From contig CAUJHS010000061.1 of the NCBI GenBank assembly GCA_963204915.1, forward strand, positions 1-64,000: a stretch of DNA of 64,000 nt, written 5' to 3'. Under the pieces are notes generated by a model, which searched no databases, was not told the origin of the DNA, and saw nothing but the letters and a program-made list of their open reading frames with translations. This document shows positions 24,313 to 33,824 of the stretch, in pieces. This stretch comes from Planctomycetota bacterium. GTDB taxonomy: Bacteria > Planctomycetota > Planctomycetia > Pirellulales > Pirellulaceae. The stretch's first letter is position 1, and each line of letters begins with the position of its first letter. A program made the position numbers and the translations under genes.

Positions 24313-27300
24313 TTAATCCTCCACCTTAAGTTTGATCTCGTCGCTGTTGCCGCGCAGCTCGGGAGCGTACATGGCTTGGGCGACGGCGGGTAGCGCGCTG
24401 AATTGGCCGGGGATCTCCGCGTGCAGGCGGTAGCTCAAACTGTGCTTGCCTCGGGCGAGTTGGCGGACGAAGAAACTGACGCGTTCGTCACGGTACTCGG
24501 TGTAGGCGCCTAGGCCGTTGGCCGTGTAGCCGCTTTGCACTTCGACCGCTTCGAAACCGGCCGCCTTTTTGTCCTCGAAGATCATGTACTCGTAATCGTT
24601 TTTCGATTCGATCACGAGTTCGACTTCGACCAGGTCGCCGCTCTTGACGGTTGACAGGTCTTCGAGCTTCACGCGTTCGTAGGCTTCGACGCGCTGGTCG
24701 AGCGCCTGGCCGCGGCTCCCTTCAGCTTTGATCGTCTTGTCGCGCGGGACGAGCTTGTACACGTCGCGCTGCACCTTCACCTCGAGTCCAGCAGCAGTGA
24801 TGTGGTCTTCGAGCGTGAAGTTCGTGAGGTACGCGTTCCAGTAGACTGGGCCTTGACCTTGCCGGCGAATCTCAATCTCGTGAGGGCCGTCGGTCACGTC
24901 ATTGCCCGTCAAGCGGAACGTGCCGTCGAAGGTGAACAGGTTGTCTTTCGTGATCTTCGCTTCGTGCCTTTTTTCACCGTCCAACCACATCTCGACGGTC
25001 ATTTCAGGCGAGAGTTCGCCCGTGGCGCGCAGGTATTCGGCGAACGCTTCAACGCAGTAGGCCGTATCGCGCGTGCTGCGCCAATAGGTGGCGTGCTTAC
25101 GATTGTTCAGCAAGTACTTGACCAAACGCGGGGCGCGCTCGCCCTTGGCGTCGGTGCGGGCCAGAAGTTTCAGGAAGTAGGCGTTGGCCTCGATCTCGCT
25201 GCCGTACCAATACCACCAGTAGTCGCCTTCAGGCAGCTTGAGGTAAGCGGTTTCGTTCTCCTCGTCTTGCACCAGGTATTGGTCGATATTGCGGAGAATC
25301 ATCTCAAGCTTTTCCTGGTCGCCTAACTTGTGCAGTGCCAGGCCGAACATGCCTTTGGCGTACACCGAAATCTTCGTGCGATCCCGATAGAGGAAGTCTC
25401 GCATCGCGACATTGTCGATGTCGCTATCGACCAACACCATGTAAACGAAGGCGTCCAGATTGTCGACGTGTTGTTTATGCGAGAGGTTCGTGTCCTTCAT
25501 CTCCCAATTCTTGATCTTCTGAACTTCTTGTTCTTGGTAACGCTTGAGCCATTCCAGGCCGCGCTCCAGCATACCAGGCACGAGCGCAACATCGTTTTGC
25601 TGCGCCACTTGCAAGCCATGTACGACCACGGCCGTGGTGTGCGGCCAGCTTCGCTCCTGCCAGCCAGAGAACCAGCCCCAACCGCCGTCCTCGTTTTGCA
25701 TGTTCGTCAGCAGTTTCAAACCGTCTTTGACCATGCGGTCGACTTCCGCTTGATCGAACACAGGGTTGCGGTCAAAACGTTTCCATTGCTCGGCTCGTTC
25801 TTGGGGGTCGCCCAGCTCTTGCGCATTGAGGTTTACGCGCTTCGCCTGGATCTCAGCCAGGTTGAGGTCCATCTCCAGCAAGACCTTTTGGGTGATGACC
25901 GTGGGAATGAACCGATTGAGCGTTTGCTCGGTACAGCCGTAGGGGTAATCGACCAGGTAAGGCAGCGCGTCAACCATGGCGCCGGCCAGCGTGGGCGAGT
26001 AACGCACCACCAGTTCCGATTGTTCTGGCCGGCGCTCGGCAGGAACATTCACGGTGACGGTTGACGACGACTTATCAGGTCGAACCGTACCCGCCCAAGA
26101 CTCCATCTTGAGCATGCCGTGCACAAACACGGGAAGCTTGGTTTCGGTCGCGTCCGACTCCTCATCGGTCAACGCCTTCATGCGCACCAGGGTCGTGCCT
26201 TCGCGCAGTACTTTCACGCGCCAATCGACGCGTTGTTCGCCGCCCGCTTCAATCGTCACCACGCGTTCGAGGTCCTCGAGCGCTTCGAGTTCCTCGCCTG
26301 GCAGTTCTAGGGAAACATGCACGTCTTTGGCCTTGTCCAAGTAATTGTGGACATTGGCCGAAAGCACCACTTCGTCTTTCTCGACAAAGAATCGCGGCGC
26401 TTGTAAACGAACAATGAGATTCTTACGGGTCACCACATCGGCGTCGCCCGAACCTACGCGCGTGCCGGCGCCCATACCCCAGACGCGGATCTTCCATGTG
26501 GTCAGATTTTCGGGCATGGTGAGTGAGACTTCCGCTTCACCCTGTGGGTTGGTTTCGAGCGATCCTTCCCAAAAGGCGGTGTCGGCAAACTGCGTGCGTA
26601 CGGCGGCTTGGACCAAGTCGCCGCCTTGGCCGCCGCTCCGATCGGCCTCGCCAGCGCCGGCTGCGTCCGCCACGGCCGACTTATCCATCGGTGCGGCCGC
26701 GGCCTCCAGCGAATCGACTCGCGCACCCAACATAGCCGCGGCAGGTGCGCCGGGTGGGGCGGCGCCAAAGCCGCCGCCTCCGCCAAACCCGCCGTAACCA
26801 CCCATGGCCTCTCCGCGACGCAGGTTCGATCGAAATCGTGTCTGAGACTTGCTCTTTGAAAGCGCAGCGGAGTCCTGGCCTGCTTCGTCGCCAAGGCTCG
26901 CAAGGTCATCGGGCAAGGTGGCGCCAAAGGCGCCTACGTCTTGCATCGGCAGAGCGCCGGGAAGCACGATGTTGTAACCGCCGCGCTGGCTTAAGCTGTC
27001 CTCATGTTGCGGTTGGTGCTGACGACGCCATTTCCAGAAAAACTCGCGGATGTCGCTGGCGTTCGAGCCGCCCGAGATGTATTCGACCGATTTGTCATAC
27101 ATCGCCACTGCGGTTTGCCCGTGGAAGGGTTTGCCGTCAAAGTCGGTCAACTTAATTTTGACCGTCGCTTTTTCGCCGGGTTTGTAGGTTTCGGCCGACG
27201 GATCGATGGCCACGTCCAGCACGCGTTTCTCTGGTGGGACGACGATTTCTTTTGTCTCGGTGAAAACCTGTCCGTCATAGACCGTCAGGGCCTCGACAAA

Positions 27301-30300
27301 GAAGTTCGGCATGTCCTTTTTGATTACCGCCACAGGAACGACCGTGCTCTTGCCCGGCATGCGCAGCACTTGCGGCTCCAAATACACGCCATTGGCTGGT
27401 CGGACAAACAGCAGCACCGTGGCGTCGACGCGGTTCGTATTGACCTGCAATTGCACGGTTTCGCCTGGCTGATACTCTTTCTGATCGGGGATGAGTTCAA
27501 GTTCGTTGAAGCGGAACTCATCGCCATCGAAGCCTTGTCCCACGATCGTGAAGATGTAGCCGCCTTCGATCGTGTGGCCGGCTTTGTCGGTCACGCGGTA
27601 GGACAAACGGTATTGCCCTTGCCGCGCTGCTTGGAATTGTTGCTGCGCTGATCCGTGCTCATCGGTCGCTAAGTCCCATTCTTCGACCGGCGTTTCCACG
27701 GGTTCAGCCTTTTCGTTGTACGTGATCCGCACGAGCGAAAGTTTTCCTTCGCCTTGTACGGGCTTGCCATCGAGCGTTTGCGCTTGGAAGCGCGCTTGCG
27801 CCACATCGCCAGTTCGGTAATAGCCGCGATCGACCCAGGCGAATACCTTGAAGGGTTCGCGCGCGACGAGCACCTTGCCTTCGCCCAGAATGGTGCGACG
27901 TGACTCGTCGCGCACTTCGGCCGAGATGGTGTACTGGTGATCGAGATCGCCTTGCAGCGCCTTGGCCACCGCGGTGTCGATTTCCACTTTCACCGTGCCG
28001 TCTGGCCCAATGGCGACTTCCTGCTCGGCCACCAACTCTGGCGGGTTGCGCGGCGAGTTCCACCACCACCAAGGCGCGGGCCGCACACAGCCAGCCCATT
28101 TGCTCCAGCCTGGGTACCACCGGTAGTCGTACGCGAACCACCAATAACCCTCGCCATAGAACCAGTCCCACGCCGCGCGGGGATACCAGTTCGCGCTGTG
28201 TTCAGATCTCGTGACCTTGTATTTGACCGTGGCGTTCACGACTGGCGAACCAAAGTAGTAGTTCGCTTTGATGGTGGCGGTCACTTTCTCTCCGAGCATG
28301 ACCGGGTCGATCGGCGCATCGACCGTGACTTCAAACTCGGGCTTTTTGTACTCCTCGACGCGGAAGCTATTTTGCCCGCGATGGATGTCTGGCCCTTCTT
28401 TAACGACAATCTGGTACACGCCGAGGGTAGCATCACCGCCGATCTCGAACACGCCTTCCAGACCACCGAACTCGTCGGCCTGAAGCGGCTCATCGTACAC
28501 TTTCTCGCCGCGCGGATCGTGAATTTCGACGAGAAAACTCTTTCCGGCGAAATCGGTCAGGTTTTCGTTGTCATATTGTGCATGCCGGACCCACGCCTTG
28601 AATTTCACATCCTGGTCGGGGCGATACACCGGCCGATCGGTGATGATATAAGTTTTGATTTCGTTGTACCGTGCGTCGAAATACTCACCCGACCACACGC
28701 CAGAGAAACCCAAGAACGCGAAGCGGCCGTTTTGCCCTCGGGCCGTGATCAGCCATTGGTATTCGTTTTTCAGGTCGCGCGGGTCGGGCGCCACCATGCC
28801 GTCGGCCGAAGTGCGTTCCGCGAAGTTCGTCGTGAATACGCGGACCACGTTGTTCGCCAGATATTGCTGTTGGTAGCCGAACAACTCTAGGTTAGCGCCG
28901 GAGATCGGTTTGCCCGTTACCGCGTCGGCCACATAGTACAACGACTTGCCGGAGAGCGTTTGCTTGACGATGGCGGTGTCAGCCACCCAAAGGACGATCT
29001 TGCTGACGTTGCCGTCCTCCATGGCGGCCGTAACCAGGTACGCGCCCGGTTTCTGCAACGGCGTAGCGACCGTAACGCGCGAATCCCAATGGTTCTCGCG
29101 CGGGTTTAACTCCATCGACCAGCGAGCGGCCAGTTCACCTTGATAGTGACGCTCGTTCTGGTGAACGATTCGATAGCCAATATCGCCGATGTTGACTTTG
29201 TTCCAGTCGAGGCGTCCCGGGTCGCGCCGCAAGTAAGCTTTGACATCTTCCAGCAGTCGGTCGACATGGAGGCGATGCGCCGTGAAGGCCACCTTCTTGC
29301 CATTGCGGAACCGGTACTCCACCGTCGCGCCTTGTCCCGCCGGCTGAGTTGTGACCGGTTCAAAACGGCCCCAGTTGTTCACAATCTGATCGAGGCGCTG
29401 TTTGCGCCAGTCGTTGGCCTGCCGAGCAGGATTTAACTTCAGCGAACGCTTCCAATAGTCGGCGGCCTTCGGGTATTGGCGGCGGTTCTCAAAGATTTGC
29501 CCGAGCTGATTGAGCGCCGCCTCGGCTCGAGAGCTGCGCGGCTGCCGCGTTTCGTCGGCCACCTGTTGATACAACTTGATGAAGTTGTGCTCATCCGGAA
29601 GCTTAAGCCGACGAATGCCAATCGCGGTGCGGGCAATGGTCTCGTCTTCGCCAAGGGTATGCAGCGCGTACGTTCCGCTCTCGTCTTTTTCTTCGTCACC
29701 ATCTTTCGCAGCGCCTGCTTTGGGCGAACCGAAGAACGGAATCCACTGCCCTTGCTGCATGGTGTGGACGCCAAGTTGATGATACAAAAACTCGGCCCGG
29801 TGCATCGTGACTTCATCGCGACGCGACGGGTCGATCTCAACTACTTGCTCCAGCGCCCAACGCCAACGTTGTCCGTCGGTCGTGGCGTCGTCCCAACTTT
29901 TGGGCGCCTCGTGAAACACGGGGTTGCCTTCGGCATCAACAGGCGCGCCTTGGTAGTCGCGCCAGTAATACCAGCCGTCGTCATAGTCGGGCAGCACTTT
30001 CAAATCGGTCAGGTATTGCAAACGCCAGGCCTCGCTGTGGCCGCGATTATTCAGAAACGCGTTGGCCATGGAGTAGTAGAACGCCGCAACGTCGGCCTTT
30101 TGGTCGTCTTTCATCGCCAATGGCGACGCTTGTTGCAAAAGTTGCAAAGCCCGCACCCGGTCTCGTTCGACCGCGTTCACCACGTTGCCGCCGCCACGGT
30201 GATGACCGCGGTGAAAGGCGCCGGCGATCATGAAGCCTTGGTGCTCGATGCTGAGGTATTGTTGCGCCACCCCTTGGAGCACACGCCATTCATCCTGATG

Positions 30301-30588
30301 GGCTTGTACGACCCCTTCCAAAAACGCGTCAACTTCATCGACGCGGCCCAACTGATTGAGCGCTTGCACGGCCAGGCCCACATCTTCAACCACCGAACGA
30401 GGGGTCGACTCAGGGTCCAGGCACAGCGTTCGCAACCCGTCATAGGCGTCGCGAAAGTTGCCGTTACGAAACTCCTGATGCAGTTTTTGTCGGTTCGGAG
30501 CTTCCACGGCGGCGACCAGGAAAGAGAAAGAAAGAACGGCGACCGCGCCAAATGTCAAAACAAGCAGCCCAAATTTATTGGCTCGCAT
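24313..30588 (-). CDS. Alpha-2-macroglobulin family protein with N-terminal TPR-like region
   Basis: A 2091-residue exported protein, longer than typical bacterial alpha-2-macroglobulins (about 1500-1650). Residues 1-29 form a signal peptide ending without a lipobox Cys. Residues about 30-420 are helical and TPR-like (RAEAALNQLGQIFENRRQYPKAADYWKRS). MG domains follow, including TDRPVYRPDQDVKFKAWVR. A Trp/Pro-rich insert lies near residues 820-850. A Gly/Ala-rich linker (about 1250-1285) precedes the alpha-2-macroglobulin core. The thioester motif is PYGCTEQ, with Cys1552 and Gln1555. Such proteins trap proteases covalently. The missing lipobox suggests periplasmic or secreted rather than membrane-anchored function. 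The gene is monocistronic. Confidence 0.93.
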   Translation of the reverse strand: MRANKFGLLVLTFGAVAVLSFSFLVAAVEAPNRQKLHQEFRNGNFRDAYDGLRTLCLDPESTPRSVVEDVGLAVQALNQLGRVDEVDAFLEGVVQAHQDEWRVLQGVAQQYLSIEHQGFMIAGAFHRGHHRGGGNVVNAVERDRVRALQLLQQASPLAMKDDQKADVAAFYYSMANAFLNNRGHSEAWRLQYLTDLKVLPDYDDGWYYWRDYQGAPVDAEGNPVFHEAPKSWDDATTDGQRWRWALEQVVEIDPSRRDEVTMHRAEFLYHQLGVHTMQQGQWIPFFGSPKAGAAKDGDEEKDESGTYALHTLGEDETIARTAIGIRRLKLPDEHNFIKLYQQVADETRQPRSSRAEAALNQLGQIFENRRQYPKAADYWKRSLKLNPARQANDWRKQRLDQIVNNWGRFEPVTTQPAGQGATVEYRFRNGKKVAFTAHRLHVDRLLEDVKAYLRRDPGRLDWNKVNIGDIGYRIVHQNERHYQGELAARWSMELNPRENHWDSRVTVATPLQKPGAYLVTAAMEDGNVSKIVLWVADTAIVKQTLSGKSLYYVADAVTGKPISGANLELFGYQQQYLANNVVRVFTTNFAERTSADGMVAPDPRDLKNEYQWLITARGQNGRFAFLGFSGVWSGEYFDARYNEIKTYIITDRPVYRPDQDVKFKAWVRHAQYDNENLTDFAGKSFLVEIHDPRGEKVYDEPLQADEFGGLEGVFEIGGDATLGVYQIVVKEGPDIHRGQNSFRVEEYKKPEFEVTVDAPIDPVMLGEKVTATIKANYYFGSPVVNATVKYKVTRSEHSANWYPRAAWDWFYGEGYWWFAYDYRWYPGWSKWAGCVRPAPWWWWNSPRNPPELVAEQEVAIGPDGTVKVEIDTAVAKALQGDLDHQYTISAEVRDESRRTILGEGKVLVAREPFKVFAWVDRGYYRTGDVAQARFQAQTLDGKPVQGEGKLSLVRITYNEKAEPVETPVEEWDLATDEHGSAQQQFQAARQGQYRLSYRVTDKAGHTIEGGYIFTIVGQGFDGDEFRFNELELIPDQKEYQPGETVQLQVNTNRVDATVLLFVRPANGVYLEPQVLRMPGKSTVVPVAVIKKDMPNFFVEALTVYDGQVFTETKEIVVPPEKRVLDVAIDPSAETYKPGEKATVKIKLTDFDGKPFHGQTAVAMYDKSVEYISGGSNASDIREFFWKWRRQHQPQHEDSLSQRGGYNIVLPGALPMQDVGAFGATLPDDLASLGDEAGQDSAALSKSKSQTRFRSNLRRGEAMGGYGGFGGGGGFGAAPPGAPAAAMLGARVDSLEAAAAPMDKSAVADAAGAGEADRSGGQGGDLVQAAVRTQFADTAFWEGSLETNPQGEAEVSLTMPENLTTWKIRVWGMGAGTRVGSGDADVVTRKNLIVRLQAPRFFVEKDEVVLSANVHNYLDKAKDVHVSLELPGEELEALEDLERVVTIEAGGEQRVDWRVKVLREGTTLVRMKALTDEESDATETKLPVFVHGMLKMESWAGTVRPDKSSSTVTVNVPAERRPEQSELVVRYSPTLAGAMVDALPYLVDYPYGCTEQTLNRFIPTVITQKVLLEMDLNLAEIQAKRVNLNAQELGDPQERAEQWKRFDRNPVFDQAEVDRMVKDGLKLLTNMQNEDGGWGWFSGWQERSWPHTTAVVVHGLQVAQQNDVALVPGMLERGLEWLKRYQEQEVQKIKNWEMKDTNLSHKQHVDNLDAFVYMVLVDSDIDNVAMRDFLYRDRTKISVYAKGMFGLALHKLGDQEKLEMILRNIDQYLVQDEENETAYLKLPEGDYWWYWYGSEIEANAYFLKLLARTDAKGERAPRLVKYLLNNRKHATYWRSTRDTAYCVEAFAEYLRATGELSPEMTVEMWLDGEKRHEAKITKDNLFTFDGTFRLTGNDVTDGPHEIEIRRQGQGPVYWNAYLTNFTLEDHITAAGLEVKVQRDVYKLVPRDKTIKAEGSRGQALDQRVEAYERVKLEDLSTVKSGDLVEVELVIESKNDYEYMIFEDKKAAGFEAVEVQSGYTANGLGAYTEYRDERVSFFVRQLARGKHSLSYRLHAEIPGQFSALPAVAQAMYAPELRGNSDEIKLKVED

Positions 30589-30631
30589 TGCAGAAAACTC
30601 GCATCATAATAAGTGTTGAACTTCGCAGCGC

Positions 30632-30653
30632 CGACGCGTTAAGATCCGCGTCG
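30632..30653. promoter_or_regulatory. CGACGCG/CGCGTCG dyad between divergent genes
   Basis: A perfect 7-bp inverted repeat with an 8-nt spacer (TTAAGATC) lies 44-65 bp upstream of the alpha-2-macroglobulin start. It is in the 395-bp gap shared with the 30984 gene. The position fits a repressor or activator operator. Confidence 0.4.
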
Positions 30654-30864
30654 TAAAAATTATGGCGATGCGCCGCGAAGGTGCGAGGAGAGCCGCCGGA
30701 GAACATGTCGGGACACTCTCTCGCACTCTCCTCCCTAAGACGATTCAGACAAGCAAAGTGTTCCGTACGTTTTTAATGTACCGCTTTGGGCATTCTGGCG
30801 GAATAATGCTGTTGCGGGTTGACGAACGTAACGTTATGTCACGCCCGACCTAGAAATTACGATG

Positions 30865-30893
30865 TTGTTGGCCCTCTAGGAGGCGCCTACAAT
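30865..30893 (+). promoter_or_regulatory. Putative sigma-70 promoter for the 30984 gene
   Basis: TTGTTG (30865-30870) and TACAAT (30888-30893) are separated by exactly 17 nt. The predicted start lies about 85 nt before the GTG at 30984. Between them is a TGTCG-type repeat (30916-30932). No good ORF occupies the gap 30589-30983. Confidence 0.4.
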
Positions 30894-30983
30894 AGAGGGT
30901 AGCGATTCCCTCCGTCGTGTCGACTTGTCGTTCTGAAATCGATTCCCTCCTGTGCGTCGTCTGTCAATTCAACCGCATCGTCC

Positions 30984-33602
30984 GTGGAAAGCCCCGTGTC
31001 GGAAGCGTTTAATCCTTATCGCGATTGGCTTGGTTTGGAAGACGCGCCTGCGTCGCCCGACTACTATATGTTGCTTGGAGTCGAGCGAAACGCGAGCGCC
31101 GATCGGATCAAACGCGCCGCCGACTACGCCATCAATCGCGTTCGGAAAATCCGGCCCGGTGAGCGAGCCGCGCAATGGTCGCGACTGATTGATGAGTTAC
31201 GAACGGCGCAATTGGAGCTGACCGAGCCTGAACGCCGCGCTGTGTACGATGCGGGCCTTTCGCCCACGACATCACAAGATGGTCCTAAACAACGCGCGTC
31301 CATCCCCGCCACGGCGCCGCAATCGCATGAACCAGAGCGTGCACCTGACGATCGCGTCGCCCCTGATTTGTCGTATGCGTTCCCTCCCAGTCATCCGCCA
31401 GCTCAACCTGATGCGGCGACACCCGGAGTTTGGGCAGCCCCAATTCAAGCGGCAACTCCCCCGACGGCGAGTTACCCCGTAGCGCAACCGTTGGCTTCGT
31501 CACAACCCTACGGTGGTTTGCCGGCGGTCGCACCATCTGCGGAAGCGTACCCCTCTTACGCCGACCCGATGGCTCCGGTTGCTTTGCCCGCGGAGTTTGG
31601 AGGACCCGTTACCCAATCAGGCGCTATCGCGCAACCTGGACCGGCATACGGCTCCGGGGGCGCGTCCGTGCCGCCAACCGCGGGACCTAGGCCGCTCGGT
31701 TACGCCGGCCCTGCGCCGCTCGCAAGTCCAACCGCAGTTCCAGTCGCGAAAGCTATTGCACTGGGCCAAACGGGTCCTGCAGCGACGCCGTATGCCCCCT
31801 ATGCTCAGCCGCCGCTGGGGGTAAACACCGGCACGACTCCAAGTTATTCGCCCGTTGCGGTGCGACCCGTAGTGGCCGCTTACCCGACGGCGCCCCTAAC
31901 GGCGGCGCCGTCGCCCATGACTGCTCCTGTTTACCCGGCGGCATACCGTGAACCGGCGGTCCCGGTAGGTGAAGTGATACCGTCAGGTATTGGCGCTCCG
32001 GCACGGGGAGGTAAACGACGCCGTACGCCGCTTCTGGGTGGCCTTGCCGTGTTCGCGATGGCAGCCGTCCTGATCGGTGCGTTGGTCGTTGCGCTGAACA
32101 CGGGCTTGGATCCATCGCAGGATGTCGCCGGACGCCCGAACGACACAACGACGCGCGCCCTTCAATCGTCGACACGTTCAAGCCAGGCGCCGCGCGGGCT
32201 CCCTACGCGTGCGCCAGCGTCTCCCGTGGTTCCCGCCGCCAAGACCGACCTGCCTCCACTTGAAATCACATCGACGATCGCCGAACCTGCGATTCCCTCC
32301 CCTACCCCGTCGGGTTCGATGACCTCTCCGGCCACATCCGTCCCGCCGACTCCGGTCGAACCCCCGGCGCCGCAGCCCGCACCGGAATCGAAACGCCCGC
32401 CTTCCGCGGCAGAAATGGCGCAAGTTGCCCAGGCTTTTCTCGACGCGCGCGCGGCGCTGGAACGACAAGATTTTGACGCGGCCGACGCTCTCCTCGCGGA
32501 AGTCGAAGGGCTGTCCAAGACAGAGGATGGACAACAAAGTTTCGCCGCGATCAAGCAATTGGCGCAAAGCGCGCGGGCGTTCGCCGACGCCGTTCGCGAC
32601 GGCTTCGAGGGCCTCAAGGCCAATCAGCAACTTCAAGTCAACAACACAACGATCCTCGTGAAAGACGCCTCGCCCGAGAGGATTACCGTGGAAGTGGCGC
32701 CGGGCGCCGTTCGCACCTTCACTGCCGAGAGTCTTTCGCTGGGGCTGAAGTACGCCATTGTCAATACGGTCATTGCTCCGGAAACCTCCGAGAACGCCTT
32801 GGCGAAGGCCGCGTACCACGCCACGCATCCTGCGGGCGATATCGCCGAAGCGCGACACTTTCTCGAACAAGCCAAGAACGCCGGGGCCGACGTTTCCGGA
32901 TTGCTGCTTGTTGTGGACAAGACCACGCCGGCGCCGACCACGGTCGCCTCGACCAACACGCCCTCTGTGGAGACGCCAGCCGGATCGGCGACTTCGTCGA
33001 GTTCGGCGCCCAGCGCGAATGTTTCCGCGGCTCCCACGCCCGAACCCGTCCCGCCTCCGACCACGCAAGAGTTAAAGGAATTGACGCGGCTCGCACAAAC
33101 AGCGCTGGCTGCGCTGCGGGAACGTAATTTGGACGAAGCCGACGAGCTGCTTTCCAAAGCGAAAGCTGCGGCGAAACTCGACGAACACAAGGAAAAGATC
33201 GAGCATCTCAAGCAACTTGCTTACTACACGCGGGAGTTCTGGCGAGCCGTTGAGGAAGGACTCAAGGGCTTAACCGCAGGACAACAACTCACCGTGGCGG
33301 ACACGGTCATTGGCGTGGTGGAAGCCAGTCCCAACCATCTGGTCATTCGCGTCGCGGGCCAAAACCGGCGTTATCCCAAGCGAGACATTCCTGGCGGTCT
33401 GGCGATGGCGCTGGCCAATCAGTGGTTGAACGAGAACGACGCCGCGACGCGCATTGTGAAAGGCGCTATCTACGCGGTGGAGAAGAAAAGCGATCCGGCC
33501 AAAGCCCGCGAATTGTGGCAAGAGGCCAGCACCATGGGCGTCGACACATCAGCGCTTTTGGCCACGCTGGACGAAGACTACGATTTCACCAAGCAGCCGT
33601 AA
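30984..33602 (+). CDS. J-domain-like membrane protein with two tandem C-terminal modules
   Basis: An 872-residue protein. Residues about 8-90 form a DnaJ-like helical segment of planctomycete type (FNPYRDWLGL, DYYMLLGVERNASADRIKRAADYAI, LTEPERRAVYD). It lacks the HPD tripeptide, so DnaK stimulation is doubtful. A Pro/Ala-rich linker (about 100-340) leads to one transmembrane segment (about 350-372). After a second Pro-rich linker there are two homologous modules, about 477-648 and 696-872. Each has a helical part (LAALRERNLDEADELLSKAKAA), a short beta part on a hydrophobic core, and a tail on alanine helices. GTG at 30984 or 30996 starts it. Function is unknown; a cytoplasmic J-like head and exported modules suggest a membrane scaffold. 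Confidence 0.82.
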   Translation: MESPVSEAFNPYRDWLGLEDAPASPDYYMLLGVERNASADRIKRAADYAINRVRKIRPGERAAQWSRLIDELRTAQLELTEPERRAVYDAGLSPTTSQDGPKQRASIPATAPQSHEPERAPDDRVAPDLSYAFPPSHPPAQPDAATPGVWAAPIQAATPPTASYPVAQPLASSQPYGGLPAVAPSAEAYPSYADPMAPVALPAEFGGPVTQSGAIAQPGPAYGSGGASVPPTAGPRPLGYAGPAPLASPTAVPVAKAIALGQTGPAATPYAPYAQPPLGVNTGTTPSYSPVAVRPVVAAYPTAPLTAAPSPMTAPVYPAAYREPAVPVGEVIPSGIGAPARGGKRRRTPLLGGLAVFAMAAVLIGALVVALNTGLDPSQDVAGRPNDTTTRALQSSTRSSQAPRGLPTRAPASPVVPAAKTDLPPLEITSTIAEPAIPSPTPSGSMTSPATSVPPTPVEPPAPQPAPESKRPPSAAEMAQVAQAFLDARAALERQDFDAADALLAEVEGLSKTEDGQQSFAAIKQLAQSARAFADAVRDGFEGLKANQQLQVNNTTILVKDASPERITVEVAPGAVRTFTAESLSLGLKYAIVNTVIAPETSENALAKAAYHATHPAGDIAEARHFLEQAKNAGADVSGLLLVVDKTTPAPTTVASTNTPSVETPAGSATSSSSAPSANVSAAPTPEPVPPPTTQELKELTRLAQTALAALRERNLDEADELLSKAKAAAKLDEHKEKIEHLKQLAYYTREFWRAVEEGLKGLTAGQQLTVADTVIGVVEASPNHLVIRVAGQNRRYPKRDIPGGLAMALANQWLNENDAATRIVKGAIYAVEKKSDPAKARELWQEASTMGVDTSALLATLDEDYDFTKQP

Positions 33603-33824
33603 CCGCGGCTCTGCACCGACCGCGCGCATCGCCGTTGTCGCCATTCGTGGCAGGAATACCGGTTACGACAACGAAGGCGTGATGCAGCGATTGCAGCGTG
33701 ACGCACGCTCGAGGGTTGGTCGTGATACTCGTCATGGCTGTTCGCTTCAGTTATTATAAATGCGCGCTGGCCTTTTCTGGTCTTCGCACTTCTGGCGCCT
33801 CCTTTTGCATCGGAGATCTTAACC

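Noticed and set aside
30662-30853. 63-codon ORF between the alpha-2-macroglobulin and J-like genes
   Set aside because: Overlaps likely promoter DNA and has no family-like sequence or ribosome-binding site.
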